Below are positions 27,190 through 36,845 of a stretch of DNA of 42,442 nucleotides, piece by piece (the first letter of the stretch is position 1; every line of letters begins with the position of its first letter). The notes below the pieces were generated by a model, which was given only the letters and a program-made list of their open reading frames with translations, had not been told where the DNA came from and did not search any database. The translations under genes were made by a program, and so were the position numbers. The stretch covers positions 1 to 42,442 of the forward strand of contig NZ_BCUS01000052.1 in assembly GCF_001591345.1 (NCBI RefSeq), given 5' to 3'. This DNA comes from Variovorax boronicumulans NBRC 103145 (GTDB lineage Bacteria; Pseudomonadota; Gammaproteobacteria; Burkholderiales; Burkholderiaceae_C).

Positions 27190-27378
27190 GGTGTCTGCTC
27201 CTGTGTGGGGCGAACGGTGTGTTCGCGTGGGTTCCACGATAGGCCTCTCAACCGGCGATGGCGCATGGGTTTTGTCGACACGGCGTTTCCGTTTTCGCAA
27301 CGATCCGGGGGTTCTGGCAGGGAACTTCTGCTCAGAACTCAGAATAGGGTCATGCAACGGAACGCACGAAACACACAC

Positions 27379-27855
27379 ATGAAGGGCTTGACGATGCGCA
27401 GGGCCGCCCCGGCGGATGCGGTGCCCTGGCCGCTCCTGTTCGACGCGGACGGCCCGCGCCCCGAGATCGAAAAGTACCTGCTGCGCGGCGAGCAATGGCT
27501 GGCCGAACAGGCCAGCGAAGTCGTCGGCCAGATGGTGCTCATGGCCACGCGCGTCGACACCTGGGAGATCATGAACATCGCCGTGGCCGACGCCCACAAG
27601 GGCCAGGGCATCGGCACCGCGATGCTGAAGAAGGCGAAAGCGCTTGCCAGGCAGCGCGGCGCGCACCGGCTCGAAGTCGGCACGGGCAACAGCAGTCTGC
27701 GCGAGCTGGCCTTCTACCAGCGCTTCGGCTTTCGGATCGTCGGCGTCGACGTCGACTACTTCGTGCGCCGCTGGGGCAAGGCGACGAAGCAGAACGGCAT
27801 CCCGCTGCGGGACCTGGTCCGCATGGAGATGGTGCTGTCGCGCGACGCAGGCTGA
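27379..27855 (+). CDS. GNAT-family N-acetyltransferase
   Basis: The 158-residue protein has the GNAT core: a first strand MRRAAPADA, then IMNIAVADAHKGQGIGTAML with the acetyl-CoA-binding motif (HKGQGIG near residues 73-79), and the final ELAFYQRFGFRIVGVDVDYF segment. It transfers an acetyl group from acetyl-CoA to an amine; the substrate is unknown. Start choice is uncertain: ATG 27379 gives the usual family N-terminus, while ATG 27394 has the better ribosome site (GAAGGG, 7 bases) and ATG 27352 is also in frame. Confidence 0.85.
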   Translation: MKGLTMRRAAPADAVPWPLLFDADGPRPEIEKYLLRGEQWLAEQASEVVGQMVLMATRVDTWEIMNIAVADAHKGQGIGTAMLKKAKALARQRGAHRLEVGTGNSSLRELAFYQRFGFRIVGVDVDYFVRRWGKATKQNGIPLRDLVRMEMVLSRDAG

Positions 27856-27882
27856 TCGCCCCGCACCACGACCGCGCTCAGT

Positions 27883-27978
27883 GTGCGCAGGACACTGGGT
27901 GCTTCCCGCAGCGAAATCAAGGAGGAGGGCGAAGCCCGGGGGACATTCGCGGAGGGAAGTACCCGGTGGCCTGTGCAC
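27883..27978. repeat. Long imperfect inverted-repeat element between GNAT and LuxR genes
   Basis: Arms of 33 bases (27883-27915 and 27946-27978) pair at 27 positions, plus three G-U pairs if transcribed, around a 30-base loop that itself holds GGGC-GAA-GCCC. It starts 28 bases after the GNAT stop and ends 16 bases before the LuxR stop. It has the size and symmetry of a REP- or MITE-like dispersed repeat, or of a bidirectional mRNA end structure. No second copy was seen in this window. Confidence 0.6.
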
Positions 27979-27993
27979 GCGCCCTGAAAAGAA

Positions 27994-28560
27994 TCACCCC
28001 GCGATCAACTTCTGCACCAGCTCCGCAGTCGTCGCCGCCGCGTACTTGCGCATCAACCGCGCCCGATGCAATTCAACGGTGCGATGGCTGATGCCCAGCG
28101 CCTTCCCGATCTCCTTCGAAGTCAGCCCGCGCATCACCTGCGCCGCTACCTCGCGTTCGCGCGGCGTGAGCTCGGCCTTCACCGCGCGGCGCGAGCCCAG
28201 GTCTTCGAAGGTCCAGATGCCGGCCTCGTGCGGCGCCGCGCGGTTCATCGCGTGGCCGGTGACGTGGCACCAGAAGGTCTCGCCGGCCAGCGCGCCGTGC
28301 AGCCCGCCCAGGCGCTTCATCATGCGGTTGTCGGCGTAGTGGCCGCTGGCGTTCAGAAAGGGCTCCATGCGCTTGCCGATGCGCTCGAACTCGGCCACGC
28401 TCGGGTACAGGATGCTGAACGAATGCCCGACCAGCGCGGAGGGCTCCGCGCCGAAAATTTCGCACACACGCTGGTTGCAGGCGACGATGGTGCGGTTGCT
28501 CGAGACCACCATGCCGACGGGTGCATGTTCAAAAGCCAGTCGGTAATCGATCTCGGGCAT
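27994..28560 (-). CDS. PAS-LuxR transcriptional regulator
   Basis: The 188-residue protein has an N-terminal PAS domain (residues about 5-115: FEHAPVGMVVSSNRTIVACN, then EIFGAEPSALVGHSF) and a C-terminal LuxR/FixJ-type helix-turn-helix (about 128-185: LTPREREVAAQVMRGLTSKEIGKALGISHRTVELHRARLM). There is no receiver domain, so it should sense a small ligand or redox state directly. It is divergent from scoAB across a 93-base gap that contains a strong inverted repeat, so it is very likely the scoAB regulator. Confidence 0.9.
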   Translation of the reverse strand: MPEIDYRLAFEHAPVGMVVSSNRTIVACNQRVCEIFGAEPSALVGHSFSILYPSVAEFERIGKRMEPFLNASGHYADNRMMKRLGGLHGALAGETFWCHVTGHAMNRAAPHEAGIWTFEDLGSRRAVKAELTPREREVAAQVMRGLTSKEIGKALGISHRTVELHRARLMRKYAAATTAELVQKLIAG

Positions 28561-28579
28561 CGGGTGTCACCATTACGAA

Positions 28580-28605
28580 ATACTACGTATACGAGTAGGT
28601 AGTAT
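28580..28605. promoter_or_regulatory. Inverted repeat between PAS-LuxR gene and scoA
   Basis: ATACTAC (28580-28586) and GTAGTAT (28599-28605) are exact complements separated by 12 bases; inside them CTAC and GTAG form a second, nested pair. The AT-rich site stands out in a GC-rich background and lies 20 bases from the LuxR ATG and about 49 from the scoA start. It is a good candidate binding site for the LuxR protein. Confidence 0.55.
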
Positions 28606-28653
28606 CGTTGAAGCCTTTCCCACCCACTCTCCACCACCCATCAAGGAGCCCGA

Positions 28654-29457
28654 GTGAACAAGATTTATCCCTCCGCAGACGCGGCACTCAAGGGGGTCGT
28701 GGCCGACGGGCAGACGCTCGCGGTCGGCGGCTTCGGCCTGTGCGGCATTCCCGAAGCGCTGATCGACGCGCTGAAGGATTCCGGCGTGCAGAACCTCACC
28801 GTCATCTCGAACAACGCGGGCGTCGACGGTTTCGGCCTCGGCAAGCTGCTCGAGACGCGCCAGATCAAGAAGATGATCGCGTCGTACGTGGGCGAGAACA
28901 AGGAGTTCGAGCGCCAGTACCTGGCCGGTGAACTGGCCCTCGAATTCACGCCCCAGGGCACGCTGGCCGAGAAGCTGCGCGCCGGCGGCGCCGGCATTCC
29001 GGCCTTCTTCACGAAGACCGGCGTGGGCACGCAAGTGGCCGAAGGCAAGGAACTGCGCGAGTTCGGCGGCGAGACCTACGTCATGGAGCACTCGCTGGTG
29101 CCCGACGTGGCACTGGTCAAGGCCGACGTGGCCGACAAGGCCGGCAACCTGCGCTTTCGCCTCACGGCACGCAATTTCAACCCCGCCGCCGCCATGGCCG
29201 GCAAGGTCTGCATCGTCGAGGTCGAGAAGATCGTCGAAGTGGGCGAACTGGCCCCCGACGACATCCACCTGCCGGGCATCTACGTGCACCGCCTGGTGCT
29301 CAACGCCACGCCCGAAAAGCGCATCGAGAAGCGCACCGTGAGCGCCTCGGTCGATGCCGCCGCCGCCAAGGTCGAGGCCCAGACCGCCATCGCCCAGGCC
29401 GCCGCCGCCGGCAGCGAATCGGCCGTGAAGGCCGTCAACAAGAAAGAAGGAGCCTGA
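28654..29457 (+). CDS. scoA: 3-oxoacid CoA-transferase subunit A
   Basis: The 267-residue protein is the A subunit of a succinyl-CoA:3-oxoacid (acetoacetate) CoA-transferase, with the glycine-rich [16 protein letters not shown] at residues 24-39, [14 protein letters not shown] and [20 protein letters not shown]. It starts with GTG, supported by AAGGAG just upstream and the family-like [13 protein letters not shown]-terminus. The C-terminal 35 residues form an Ala-rich extension beyond the usual 230-235. It activates acetoacetate or a related 3-oxoacid with CoA from succinyl-CoA. It precedes scoB by 1 base. Confidence 0.93.
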   Translation: MNKIYPSADAALKGVVADGQTLAVGGFGLCGIPEALIDALKDSGVQNLTVISNNAGVDGFGLGKLLETRQIKKMIASYVGENKEFERQYLAGELALEFTPQGTLAEKLRAGGAGIPAFFTKTGVGTQVAEGKELREFGGETYVMEHSLVPDVALVKADVADKAGNLRFRLTARNFNPAAAMAGKVCIVEVEKIVEVGELAPDDIHLPGIYVHRLVLNATPEKRIEKRTVSASVDAAAAKVEAQTAIAQAAAAGSESAVKAVNKKEGA

Positions 29458-29458
29458 G

Positions 29459-30097
29459 ATGCCCTGGACCCAAGACCAGATGGCGGCCCGTGCCGCTCAA
29501 GAACTCGAAGACGGCTTCTACGTCAACCTCGGCATCGGCATTCCGACCCTGGTGGCCAACCACACCGGCACCAAGGAAGTCTGGCTGCAAAGCGAAAACG
29601 GCATGCTCGGCATCGGCCCGTTCCCGACCGAAGACAACGTCGACGCCGACCTCATCAATGCCGGCAAGCAGACCGTCACCACGCTGCCCGGCTCGGCCAT
29701 CTTCGGCAGCCATGACAGCTTCGCGATGATCCGCGGCGGCAAGATCAACCTGTCGATCCTGGGCGCCATGCAGGTCAGCGCCAAGGGCGACCTCGCCAAC
29801 TGGATGATCCCCGGCAAGATGGTCAAGGGCATGGGCGGCGCCATGGACCTCGTGGCCGGCGTGAAGCGCGTGATCGTGCTGATGGAACACGTGGCCAAGA
29901 AGAAGGACGGCACCGAAGACCTGAAGATCCTCGAGCAATGCTCGCTGCCGCTGACCGGCGTGGGCGTGGTCGACCGCATCATCACCGACCTGGCCGTGAT
30001 GGACGTCGTGCCCGAAGGCCTCAAGGTGATCGAGCTGGCGCCGGGCGTGAGCTTCGACGCGCTGCAGGCCAAGACCGGTGCGAAGCTGATCCAGTAA
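29459..30097 (+). CDS. scoB: 3-oxoacid CoA-transferase subunit B
   Basis: The 212-residue B subunit carries the catalytic glutamate at residue 46 in [12 protein letters not shown], preceded by [15 protein letters not shown]. That Glu forms the CoA-thioester intermediate in this enzyme class. Other family features are [17 protein letters not shown] and [18 protein letters not shown]. Length is normal. It works with ScoA as a heteromer in the cytoplasm, making acetoacetyl-CoA for thiolysis. An intrinsic terminator follows 40 bases after the stop. Confidence 0.94.
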   Translation: MPWTQDQMAARAAQELEDGFYVNLGIGIPTLVANHTGTKEVWLQSENGMLGIGPFPTEDNVDADLINAGKQTVTTLPGSAIFGSHDSFAMIRGGKINLSILGAMQVSAKGDLANWMIPGKMVKGMGGAMDLVAGVKRVIVLMEHVAKKKDGTEDLKILEQCSLPLTGVGVVDRIITDLAVMDVVPEGLKVIELAPGVSFDALQAKTGAKLIQ

Positions 30098-30137
30098 GCA
30101 ACCCGCACAAGGTCGCGAACGCAACGACAGCAACAAG

Positions 30138-30169
30138 GGCAGGGCCGCGCAAGCGGACCCTGCCTTTTT
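30138..30169 (+). terminator. Intrinsic terminator of scoAB
   Basis: GGCAGGG-CCGC-GCAA-GCGG-A-CCCTGCC followed by TTTTT: an 11-bp stem with one bulged A, a GCAA tetraloop and a T-run. It is the only classic rho-independent terminator I could see in the window. Confidence 0.9.
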
Positions 30170-30202
30170 CATTTCTTTTTTCCTTCCCTGAAGGGGCGAC
30201 GC

Positions 30203-31600
30203 ATGGCAACGAGTGAAGAAGTCCTGGCCGGTCTCTGGCAACTGGCGGGGCTGCCCGCCGAGGCGCTGGCTTTCGCGCGGCTCACGGGCGCCGACCCGGT
30301 GCTGCCGTCGTCCTTCGCGGTCGGCCTCGCGGCGCAGGCCAGCATCGCCGCCGCAGCGCTCGCGGCCTGCGAGCTGGGACACCGGCGCGGCGTGGCGCGG
30401 CAAGAGGTGGCGGTCGACACGCTGCACGCCGCGCTCGACTGCACGGGCTGGTTCAGCCTCGACGGCCGCGTGCCCGATTTGTGGGACACCTTCTCGGGCG
30501 TGTACCGCTGTGCCGACGGCTGGGTGCGCATCCACGCCAACTTCAAGCACCACCGCGAAGGCGCGCTGTGCCTCATGAAGCTGGACCCGGCCAACGCCAC
30601 GCGCGCCGACGCCGAGGCCGCGATGGCCGGCTGGCGCGCGGTCGATTTCGAAACGGCCGCCGCCGCGCAAGGCCTGGTGGCGACCGCACTGCGCCGCTTC
30701 GACGAATGGGACGCCTCGCCGCACGGGCAGGCGGTGGCGGCGCAGCCGCTCTTCACCATCGAGCGCATCGGCGATGCACCGCCGCGCGCGCTGCCGCCGC
30801 TGCAGGGCGACCAGCGCCCGCTCGAAGGCCTGCGCGTGCTCGACCTCACGCGCATCCTCGCGGGACCGGTCGGCGGCCGGGCGCTGGCGGCCTATGGCGC
30901 CGACGTGATGCTGGTCAATTCGCCGAACCTGCCGAACATCGAATCCATCGCCGACACCAGCCGCGGCAAGCTCTCGGCCCACGTCGACCTGTGCACTGAT
31001 GAAGGCCGCGCTGTGCTGCACGGCCTCGTCGCCGACGCGCATGTCTTCGTGCAGGGCTACCGCCCCGGCGGCATCGCGGCGCTGGGCTTTGGCCCCGAGG
31101 CGCTGGCGCGCGAGCGGCCGGGCATCGTCTGCGTCTCGCTCACGGCCTATGGCACGCAGGGGCCGTGGGCCGATCGGCGCGGCTTCGATTCGCTGGTGCA
31201 GACCGCCATGGGCTTCAACCATGCCGAGGGCGAGGCCGCGGGCGACGGCAAGCCGCGCCCGATGCCGATGCAGATCCTCGACGAAGCCAGCGGCTACCTG
31301 ATCGCCCTCGGTGCCGCGGCCGCGTTGTGGCGCCAACAGCAGGAGGGCGGCAGCTGGCATGTGCAGGTGTCGCTGGCGCAGACGGGCCAGTGGCTGCGCG
31401 GGCTGGGCCGCGTGGACGGCGGGCTGTCGATCGCGCGGGCCGATGTCGCGCCGTACGTCGAGACCTCCGCCTCGGGCTTCGGCGAACTGGCGGCGGTGCG
31501 CCACAGCGCGCAGCTCTCGCGCACGCCGGCCGCCTGGCCGCAGCCGTCGATGCCGCCGGCCAGCCATCCGCCGGTGTGGCCCGCCACTGCCGGGGGATGA
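30203..31600 (+). CDS. CoA-transferase with apparently permuted CaiB halves
   Basis: The 465-residue protein belongs to the CaiB/BaiF (type III) group, but the order is odd. Residues about 93-200 (YRCADGWVRIHANF, FDEWDASPHGQ) resemble the C-terminal half of a normal CaiB protein, such as the one at 23484. The N-terminal half motif GLRVLDLTRILAGPVGGRALAAYGADVMLV comes only after residue 208. The usual catalytic Asp position seems to hold no acid (VQVSLAQTGQW). It may be a divergent or non-catalytic member. GGGGCG precedes the ATG. It follows the scoAB terminator, so it is a separate transcript, and is 12 bases before the DUF4241 gene. Confidence 0.8.
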   Translation: MATSEEVLAGLWQLAGLPAEALAFARLTGADPVLPSSFAVGLAAQASIAAAALAACELGHRRGVARQEVAVDTLHAALDCTGWFSLDGRVPDLWDTFSGVYRCADGWVRIHANFKHHREGALCLMKLDPANATRADAEAAMAGWRAVDFETAAAAQGLVATALRRFDEWDASPHGQAVAAQPLFTIERIGDAPPRALPPLQGDQRPLEGLRVLDLTRILAGPVGGRALAAYGADVMLVNSPNLPNIESIADTSRGKLSAHVDLCTDEGRAVLHGLVADAHVFVQGYRPGGIAALGFGPEALARERPGIVCVSLTAYGTQGPWADRRGFDSLVQTAMGFNHAEGEAAGDGKPRPMPMQILDEASGYLIALGAAAALWRQQQEGGSWHVQVSLAQTGQWLRGLGRVDGGLSIARADVAPYVETSASGFGELAAVRHSAQLSRTPAAWPQPSMPPASHPPVWPATAGG

Positions 31601-31612
31601 GAAACTGGGCGC

Positions 31613-32674
31613 ATGGCTTACCTAGACATCGACAACCTCCAGAGCATTTTTCTTGACGACGAGGCGCTGCGCGCACGGCATCTGCAGCGCCAGCCTTGCG
31701 GGGCCCTGAACATCACGAGCGGCCGCATCGTGGCCTGCGATCCCCTGGTGCAACCCGAGCGCGAGCCTTTCGTTCGCAGCGTGAGCGGGCGGGGCGCATT
31801 CCCCGTCGAGGTGCTGCAAGGCGGCGGCCGCCATGCGCTGGCCGTGCTGTGGCTGCGTGAACGCGGCGGCCTGCAGGCGAGCGATCTGCAATGGGAAGCG
31901 GCGCTGCTCGAAGGGCAGTCGCAGGATGAACTCGGCAGCGATGAGTTCTACGGCCACCCGGTCGATGCCGGCGTCGGCTGCTTCATGGACGTCGACGGCG
32001 CCAAGGCCATGGCGGAGCGCGAGGCGCGCGAGTCCGCCACCAATCCCGAGTACGTCAGCTACTACGACGATGTGCTCGGCGCCGACCTCGCTTCGGCCGA
32101 CATCGCCGACCATTACCCGCTGGGCGCTGGCAGCGCGAACAACGTGCTGATCTTCAGCGCCGGCTGGGGCGACGGCAGCTACCCGAGCTTCTGGGCGCTC
32201 GATGCGGCAGGCGAGCCCGTGGCGCTCGTGACCGACTTCATGGTCATGCAGGGCGGCGACGCGCGCGACGAGGACGACAAGCGCAGCGACGCTTATGTGG
32301 CCAGCCTTTCGCCCGAGAAACTGGCGGCGCTGGAGGCGTTGGGTGCGGCGGCGGTCCAGGGTGATGCGGTGGCGATCCAGCCGCTGCTCGACGGCGGGCT
32401 CGCGCAGCCCAACGAGATCATTCCCTCGCTCGGCGAGACCGCGATCATGAGCGCCATCCGCATGAACCAGCTGGACGCGCTGCGCGTGCTGCTGGCGGCG
32501 CTGCCGGGCCAACTGCCGATGCCGCCCCAGTTCTATCGCATGGACGAGGAAGAGAGCTACATCGACTACGCGCGCCGGCTCAAGAAGCCGCGTGTGGAAG
32601 GGTTGATCGAACTGCTGGAAAAGGCTGCTGCACCAGCGGCCAAGCCTGGGTTCCTGAAGCGCCTGTTTTCCTGA
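31613..32674 (+). CDS. DUF4241 domain-containing protein
   Basis: The 353-residue protein has the DUF4241 pattern: ALNITSGRIVACDPLVQP near residues 30-47, GRGAFPVEVLQ, SAGWGDGSYPSFWALDAAGEP and VALVTDFMVM. The C-terminal 110 residues look like ankyrin-type helices (GDAVAIQPLLDGGLAQPNE, TAIMSAIRMNQLDALRVLL) and end in a basic GFLKRLFS tail. Some DUF4241 proteins are encoded beside polymorphic toxins as immunity proteins, but no toxin is visible here. No clear ribosome site is seen. Confidence 0.8.
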   Translation: MAYLDIDNLQSIFLDDEALRARHLQRQPCGALNITSGRIVACDPLVQPEREPFVRSVSGRGAFPVEVLQGGGRHALAVLWLRERGGLQASDLQWEAALLEGQSQDELGSDEFYGHPVDAGVGCFMDVDGAKAMAEREARESATNPEYVSYYDDVLGADLASADIADHYPLGAGSANNVLIFSAGWGDGSYPSFWALDAAGEPVALVTDFMVMQGGDARDEDDKRSDAYVASLSPEKLAALEALGAAAVQGDAVAIQPLLDGGLAQPNEIIPSLGETAIMSAIRMNQLDALRVLLAALPGQLPMPPQFYRMDEEESYIDYARRLKKPRVEGLIELLEKAAAPAAKPGFLKRLFS

Positions 32675-32687
32675 GCGCGCGAGCCGG

Positions 32688-33596
32688 TCACCTGGCGTTC
32701 GCCGCGCTGTCAGGCAACAGCACCTGCTGTTGCGCCGTGGCCGTCGCGCGCAGAAATTCCCACACCGTCTGCATGCGCGCCAGGTGCTTCGTTTCCGCAG
32801 GCATCGACATCCAGAAGGTCCGCGTGAAGTTCGCCGCGTCCGGCAGCACCGGCTTGAGCGCACGGTCGTCCTGCGCGATGAACGCCGGCAGCACCGCAAT
32901 CCCCGCGCCCGCCGCCACCGCCCGGTGCTGCGCCAGCACGCTGGTGCTGCGCAGCGCGAAGCTGTCGGGGCGGTGCAGTTCATCGAGGTACTGCAGTTCC
33001 TTGCTGAACAGCAGGTCGTCCACGTAGCTGATGAAGGTGTGGCCGCGCAGGTCTTCGCGTGTCTTGATGGGCTTGTGCGCGGCCAGGTACTGCTTGGATG
33101 CGTAAAGCCGCAGCGTGTAGTCGGTGAGCTTGGTCACCACCACCGGTCCGCGTGCCGGCCGCTCGAGCGAGATCACGATGTCGGCCTCGCGCCGCGACAG
33201 GTGCACCAGCCGCGGCATCGCGAGCAGGTCGATGGTGAGCTTCGGGTGCTGCACCGCGAACAGCGCCAGCTGCGGCGCCAGCACCACGGTGCCGAAGCCC
33301 TCGGTGGCACCGATGCGCACCAGCCCCGACAAGCCTTCCTGCGAGGCTGGCGCGGTGCTTTCCACGGCCTGGAAGGCGCTCTCCATCGCCTCGACCTGCG
33401 GCTGCAACCGGCGGCCCGCCTCGGTGAGCCGATGGCCGCCGGCCTCGCGCGAAAAGAGGGGCGCGCCCACCTCCTTTTCGAGCGCCTGGATGCGCCGCGC
33501 GACGGTGGTGTGGTCGACCTCCAGCCGGCGCGCCGCGCTCATCAGCGTGCCCGAGCGGGCGAGTTCGAGAAAGTAGCGCAGGTTGTCCCAGTCCAT
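32688..33596 (-). CDS. LysR-family regulator of the valine/isobutyrate operon
   Basis: The 302-residue protein has the LysR helix-turn-helix (MDWDNLRYFLELARSGTLMSAARRLEVDHTTVARRIQALE) and an effector domain (GLVRIGATEGFGTVVLAPQLALF). The start at 33596 was chosen because MDWDNLRYF is the usual family N-terminus; the frame extends further upstream without family sequence. It is divergent from mmsA, with several palindromes between them, so it very likely controls that operon, perhaps in response to a valine or isobutyrate intermediate. Confidence 0.92.
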   Translation of the reverse strand: MDWDNLRYFLELARSGTLMSAARRLEVDHTTVARRIQALEKEVGAPLFSREAGGHRLTEAGRRLQPQVEAMESAFQAVESTAPASQEGLSGLVRIGATEGFGTVVLAPQLALFAVQHPKLTIDLLAMPRLVHLSRREADIVISLERPARGPVVVTKLTDYTLRLYASKQYLAAHKPIKTREDLRGHTFISYVDDLLFSKELQYLDELHRPDSFALRSTSVLAQHRAVAAGAGIAVLPAFIAQDDRALKPVLPDAANFTRTFWMSMPAETKHLARMQTVWEFLRATATAQQQVLLPDSAANAR

Positions 33597-33630
33597 GTGC
33601 GTGCGGCCTCGTGCGGGGTGGCGTGCGGTG

Positions 33631-33690
33631 CTTTGCATTTTTGCAAAGCGATGACGCATATTTGTCTATTGTCATGGCAAATCTGCAAAG
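33631..33690. promoter_or_regulatory. Candidate LysR-binding sites upstream of mmsA
   Basis: CTTTGCA-TTTT-TGCAAAG (33631-33648) is a perfect 7-bp inverted repeat with a 4-base centre. A further TGCAAAG lies at 33684-33690, and ATTTG/CAAAT (33660-33664, 33678-33682) form a second inverted pair. This AT-rich cluster in the LysR-mmsA gap is what a two-site LysR operator would look like. Confidence 0.55.
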
Positions 33691-33706
33691 CTAGGATGCA
33701 GGCTGC

Positions 33707-33722
33707 ACCGGTTCGAACCGGT
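33707..33722. promoter_or_regulatory. 16-bp perfect palindrome in the mmsA leader
   Basis: ACCGGTTCGAACCGGT is a perfect palindrome with no spacer, 27 bases before the mmsA ATG. Its position, near the likely transcript start, suits a repressor. No cognate regulator other than the LysR neighbour is visible. Confidence 0.5.
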
Positions 33723-33748
33723 CCCGTATTCACAGGAGACAAACCCCC

Positions 33749-35268
<1,520 letters not shown>

Positions 35269-35272
<4 letters not shown>

Positions 35273-35667
35273 GGCAGGGGCTTCGCGTCGCAGCCTGGGC
35301 CGCCACGGCGGCGCTTGCCCTGCTGGCCGGCGGGGCGCAGGCGGCCGGCTCCGACGAGCCGGTCGACTGCAACCCCAACGGCAACCAGCAGCAGATGAAC
35401 GACTGCGCGCTGCGCGATTTCCGCGCGGCCGACGCCGAGCTCAACATCCGCTACGGCGAGGTGATGAAGACGCTCTCGCCGCAGATGCGCGTCGCGCTGC
35501 GCACCGAGCAGCGGGCCTGGCTCAAGGGCCGCGACCCGGGGTGCAAGCGGGCCGCGAAGGCGAACGAAGGCGGCTCGATCTGGCCGCTGGTGTTCAACGC
35601 GTGCCTGGAAAAATCGACCCGCAAACGCACCGCCGAACTGGACCTCTGGAAGGGTCGTCAACCATGA
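35269..35667 (+). CDS. LprI-like (DUF1311) secreted protein
   Basis: The 132-residue protein starts with GTG overlapping the mmsA stop (GTGA) and ends overlapping the next ATG (ATGA). It has a signal peptide (hydrophobic [18 protein letters not shown]) and a mature domain with [21 protein letters not shown] and [15 protein letters not shown], the pattern of the LprI N-terminal/DUF1311 family, some of which inhibit lysozyme. Four cysteines could form disulfides. No separate ribosome site is seen, so translation depends on mmsA. A secreted protein inside a cytoplasmic catabolic operon is unexpected. Confidence 0.8.
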
Positions 35668-36818
35668 ATTTCGAACTGTCCGAAGAACAGAACGCCTTTG
35701 CGCAGACCGCGCGCGATTTCGCGCAGGCCGAGTTCGCACCGCACGCCGCGCAGTGGGACGCCGAGGCTGTCTTTCCGCGCGAGGCCATCGCCAAGGCCGG
35801 CGAACTGGGCTTTTGCGGCCTGTACGCGCCCGAGCGCATCGGCGGCCTGGGCCTGCCGCGGCTCGACTCGGCGCTGGTGTTCGAGGAAATGGCCGCGGTC
35901 GATCCGTCGACCACGGCCTTCATCACGATCCACAACATGGCGACGTGGATGCTCGGCACCTGGGCGACCGACGCAGTGGCGCAGCAGTGGGGCGAAGACC
36001 TCACGAGCGGGCGCAAGCTGGCGTCGTACTGCCTGACCGAACCGGGCGCGGGCTCCGACGCGGGGTCGCTGAAGACGCGCGCCGAACTGCAGGGCGCCGA
36101 GTACGTCATCAATGGCGGCAAGGCCTTCATCTCCGGCGCCGGCTCGACCGACGTGCTGGTGCTCATGGCCCGCACGGGCGGCGCGGGCGCCAGCGGCATC
36201 TCGGCCTTCGCGGTGCCGGCCGACGCGCCGGGCGTGAGCTACGGCAAAAAGGAGCACAAGATGGGCTGGAACAGCCAGCCCACGCGCACCATCAACTTCG
36301 ACAACGTGCGCGTGCCGGCGCAGAACCTGCTGGGCAAGGAAGGCGAGGGCTTTCGCATCGCCATGAAGGGCCTCGATGGCGGGCGCATCAACATCGCGAC
36401 CTGCTCGGTGGGCGCGGCGCAGGGCGCGCTCGACGCGGCGCGCCGCTACCTGCACGAGCGCCAGCAGTTCGGCAAGCCGATCGCGAGCTTCCAGGCGCTG
36501 CAGTTCAAGCTGGCCGACATGGCGACCGAGCTGGTGGCCGCGCGGCAGATGGTGCGGCTGGCCGCCAGCAAGCTCGACGCGGGCCATGCGGACGCGAGCA
36601 CCTATTGCGCGATGGCCAAGCGCTTCGCGACCGATGCGGGCTTCAACGTCTGCAACGACGCGCTGCAGCTGCACGGCGGCTACGGCTACCTGAGCGAGTT
36701 CCCGCTCGAGCGCCTGGTGCGCGACACGCGCGTGCACCAGATCCTCGAAGGCACCAACGAAATCATGCGCGTCATCGTTGCGCGAAAATTGCTGGAAGGC
36801 GACAGCGATATCCGCTGA
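35664..36818 (+). CDS. Acyl-CoA dehydrogenase, probably isobutyryl-CoA dehydrogenase
   Basis: The 384-residue flavoenzyme has the family signatures YCLTEPGAGSDAGSLKTRAEL (FAD/substrate), GWNSQPTRTINFDNVRVPAQNLLG, and QLHGGYGYL. The catalytic glutamate is residue 362 in LEGTNEIMR. Isobutyryl-CoA dehydrogenase makes methacrylyl-CoA in valine breakdown; that substrate is chosen because mmsA, a 3-hydroxyisobutyryl-CoA hydrolase and mmsB flank it. A branched- or short-chain enzyme of wider range cannot be excluded. It overlaps the LprI-like gene by 4 bases. Confidence 0.9.
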   Translation: MNFELSEEQNAFAQTARDFAQAEFAPHAAQWDAEAVFPREAIAKAGELGFCGLYAPERIGGLGLPRLDSALVFEEMAAVDPSTTAFITIHNMATWMLGTWATDAVAQQWGEDLTSGRKLASYCLTEPGAGSDAGSLKTRAELQGAEYVINGGKAFISGAGSTDVLVLMARTGGAGASGISAFAVPADAPGVSYGKKEHKMGWNSQPTRTINFDNVRVPAQNLLGKEGEGFRIAMKGLDGGRINIATCSVGAAQGALDAARRYLHERQQFGKPIASFQALQFKLADMATELVAARQMVRLAASKLDAGHADASTYCAMAKRFATDAGFNVCNDALQLHGGYGYLSEFPLERLVRDTRVHQILEGTNEIMRVIVARKLLEGDSDIR

Positions 36819-36845
36819 ACGCGCCGCATCCAGGACCTGAAAACA

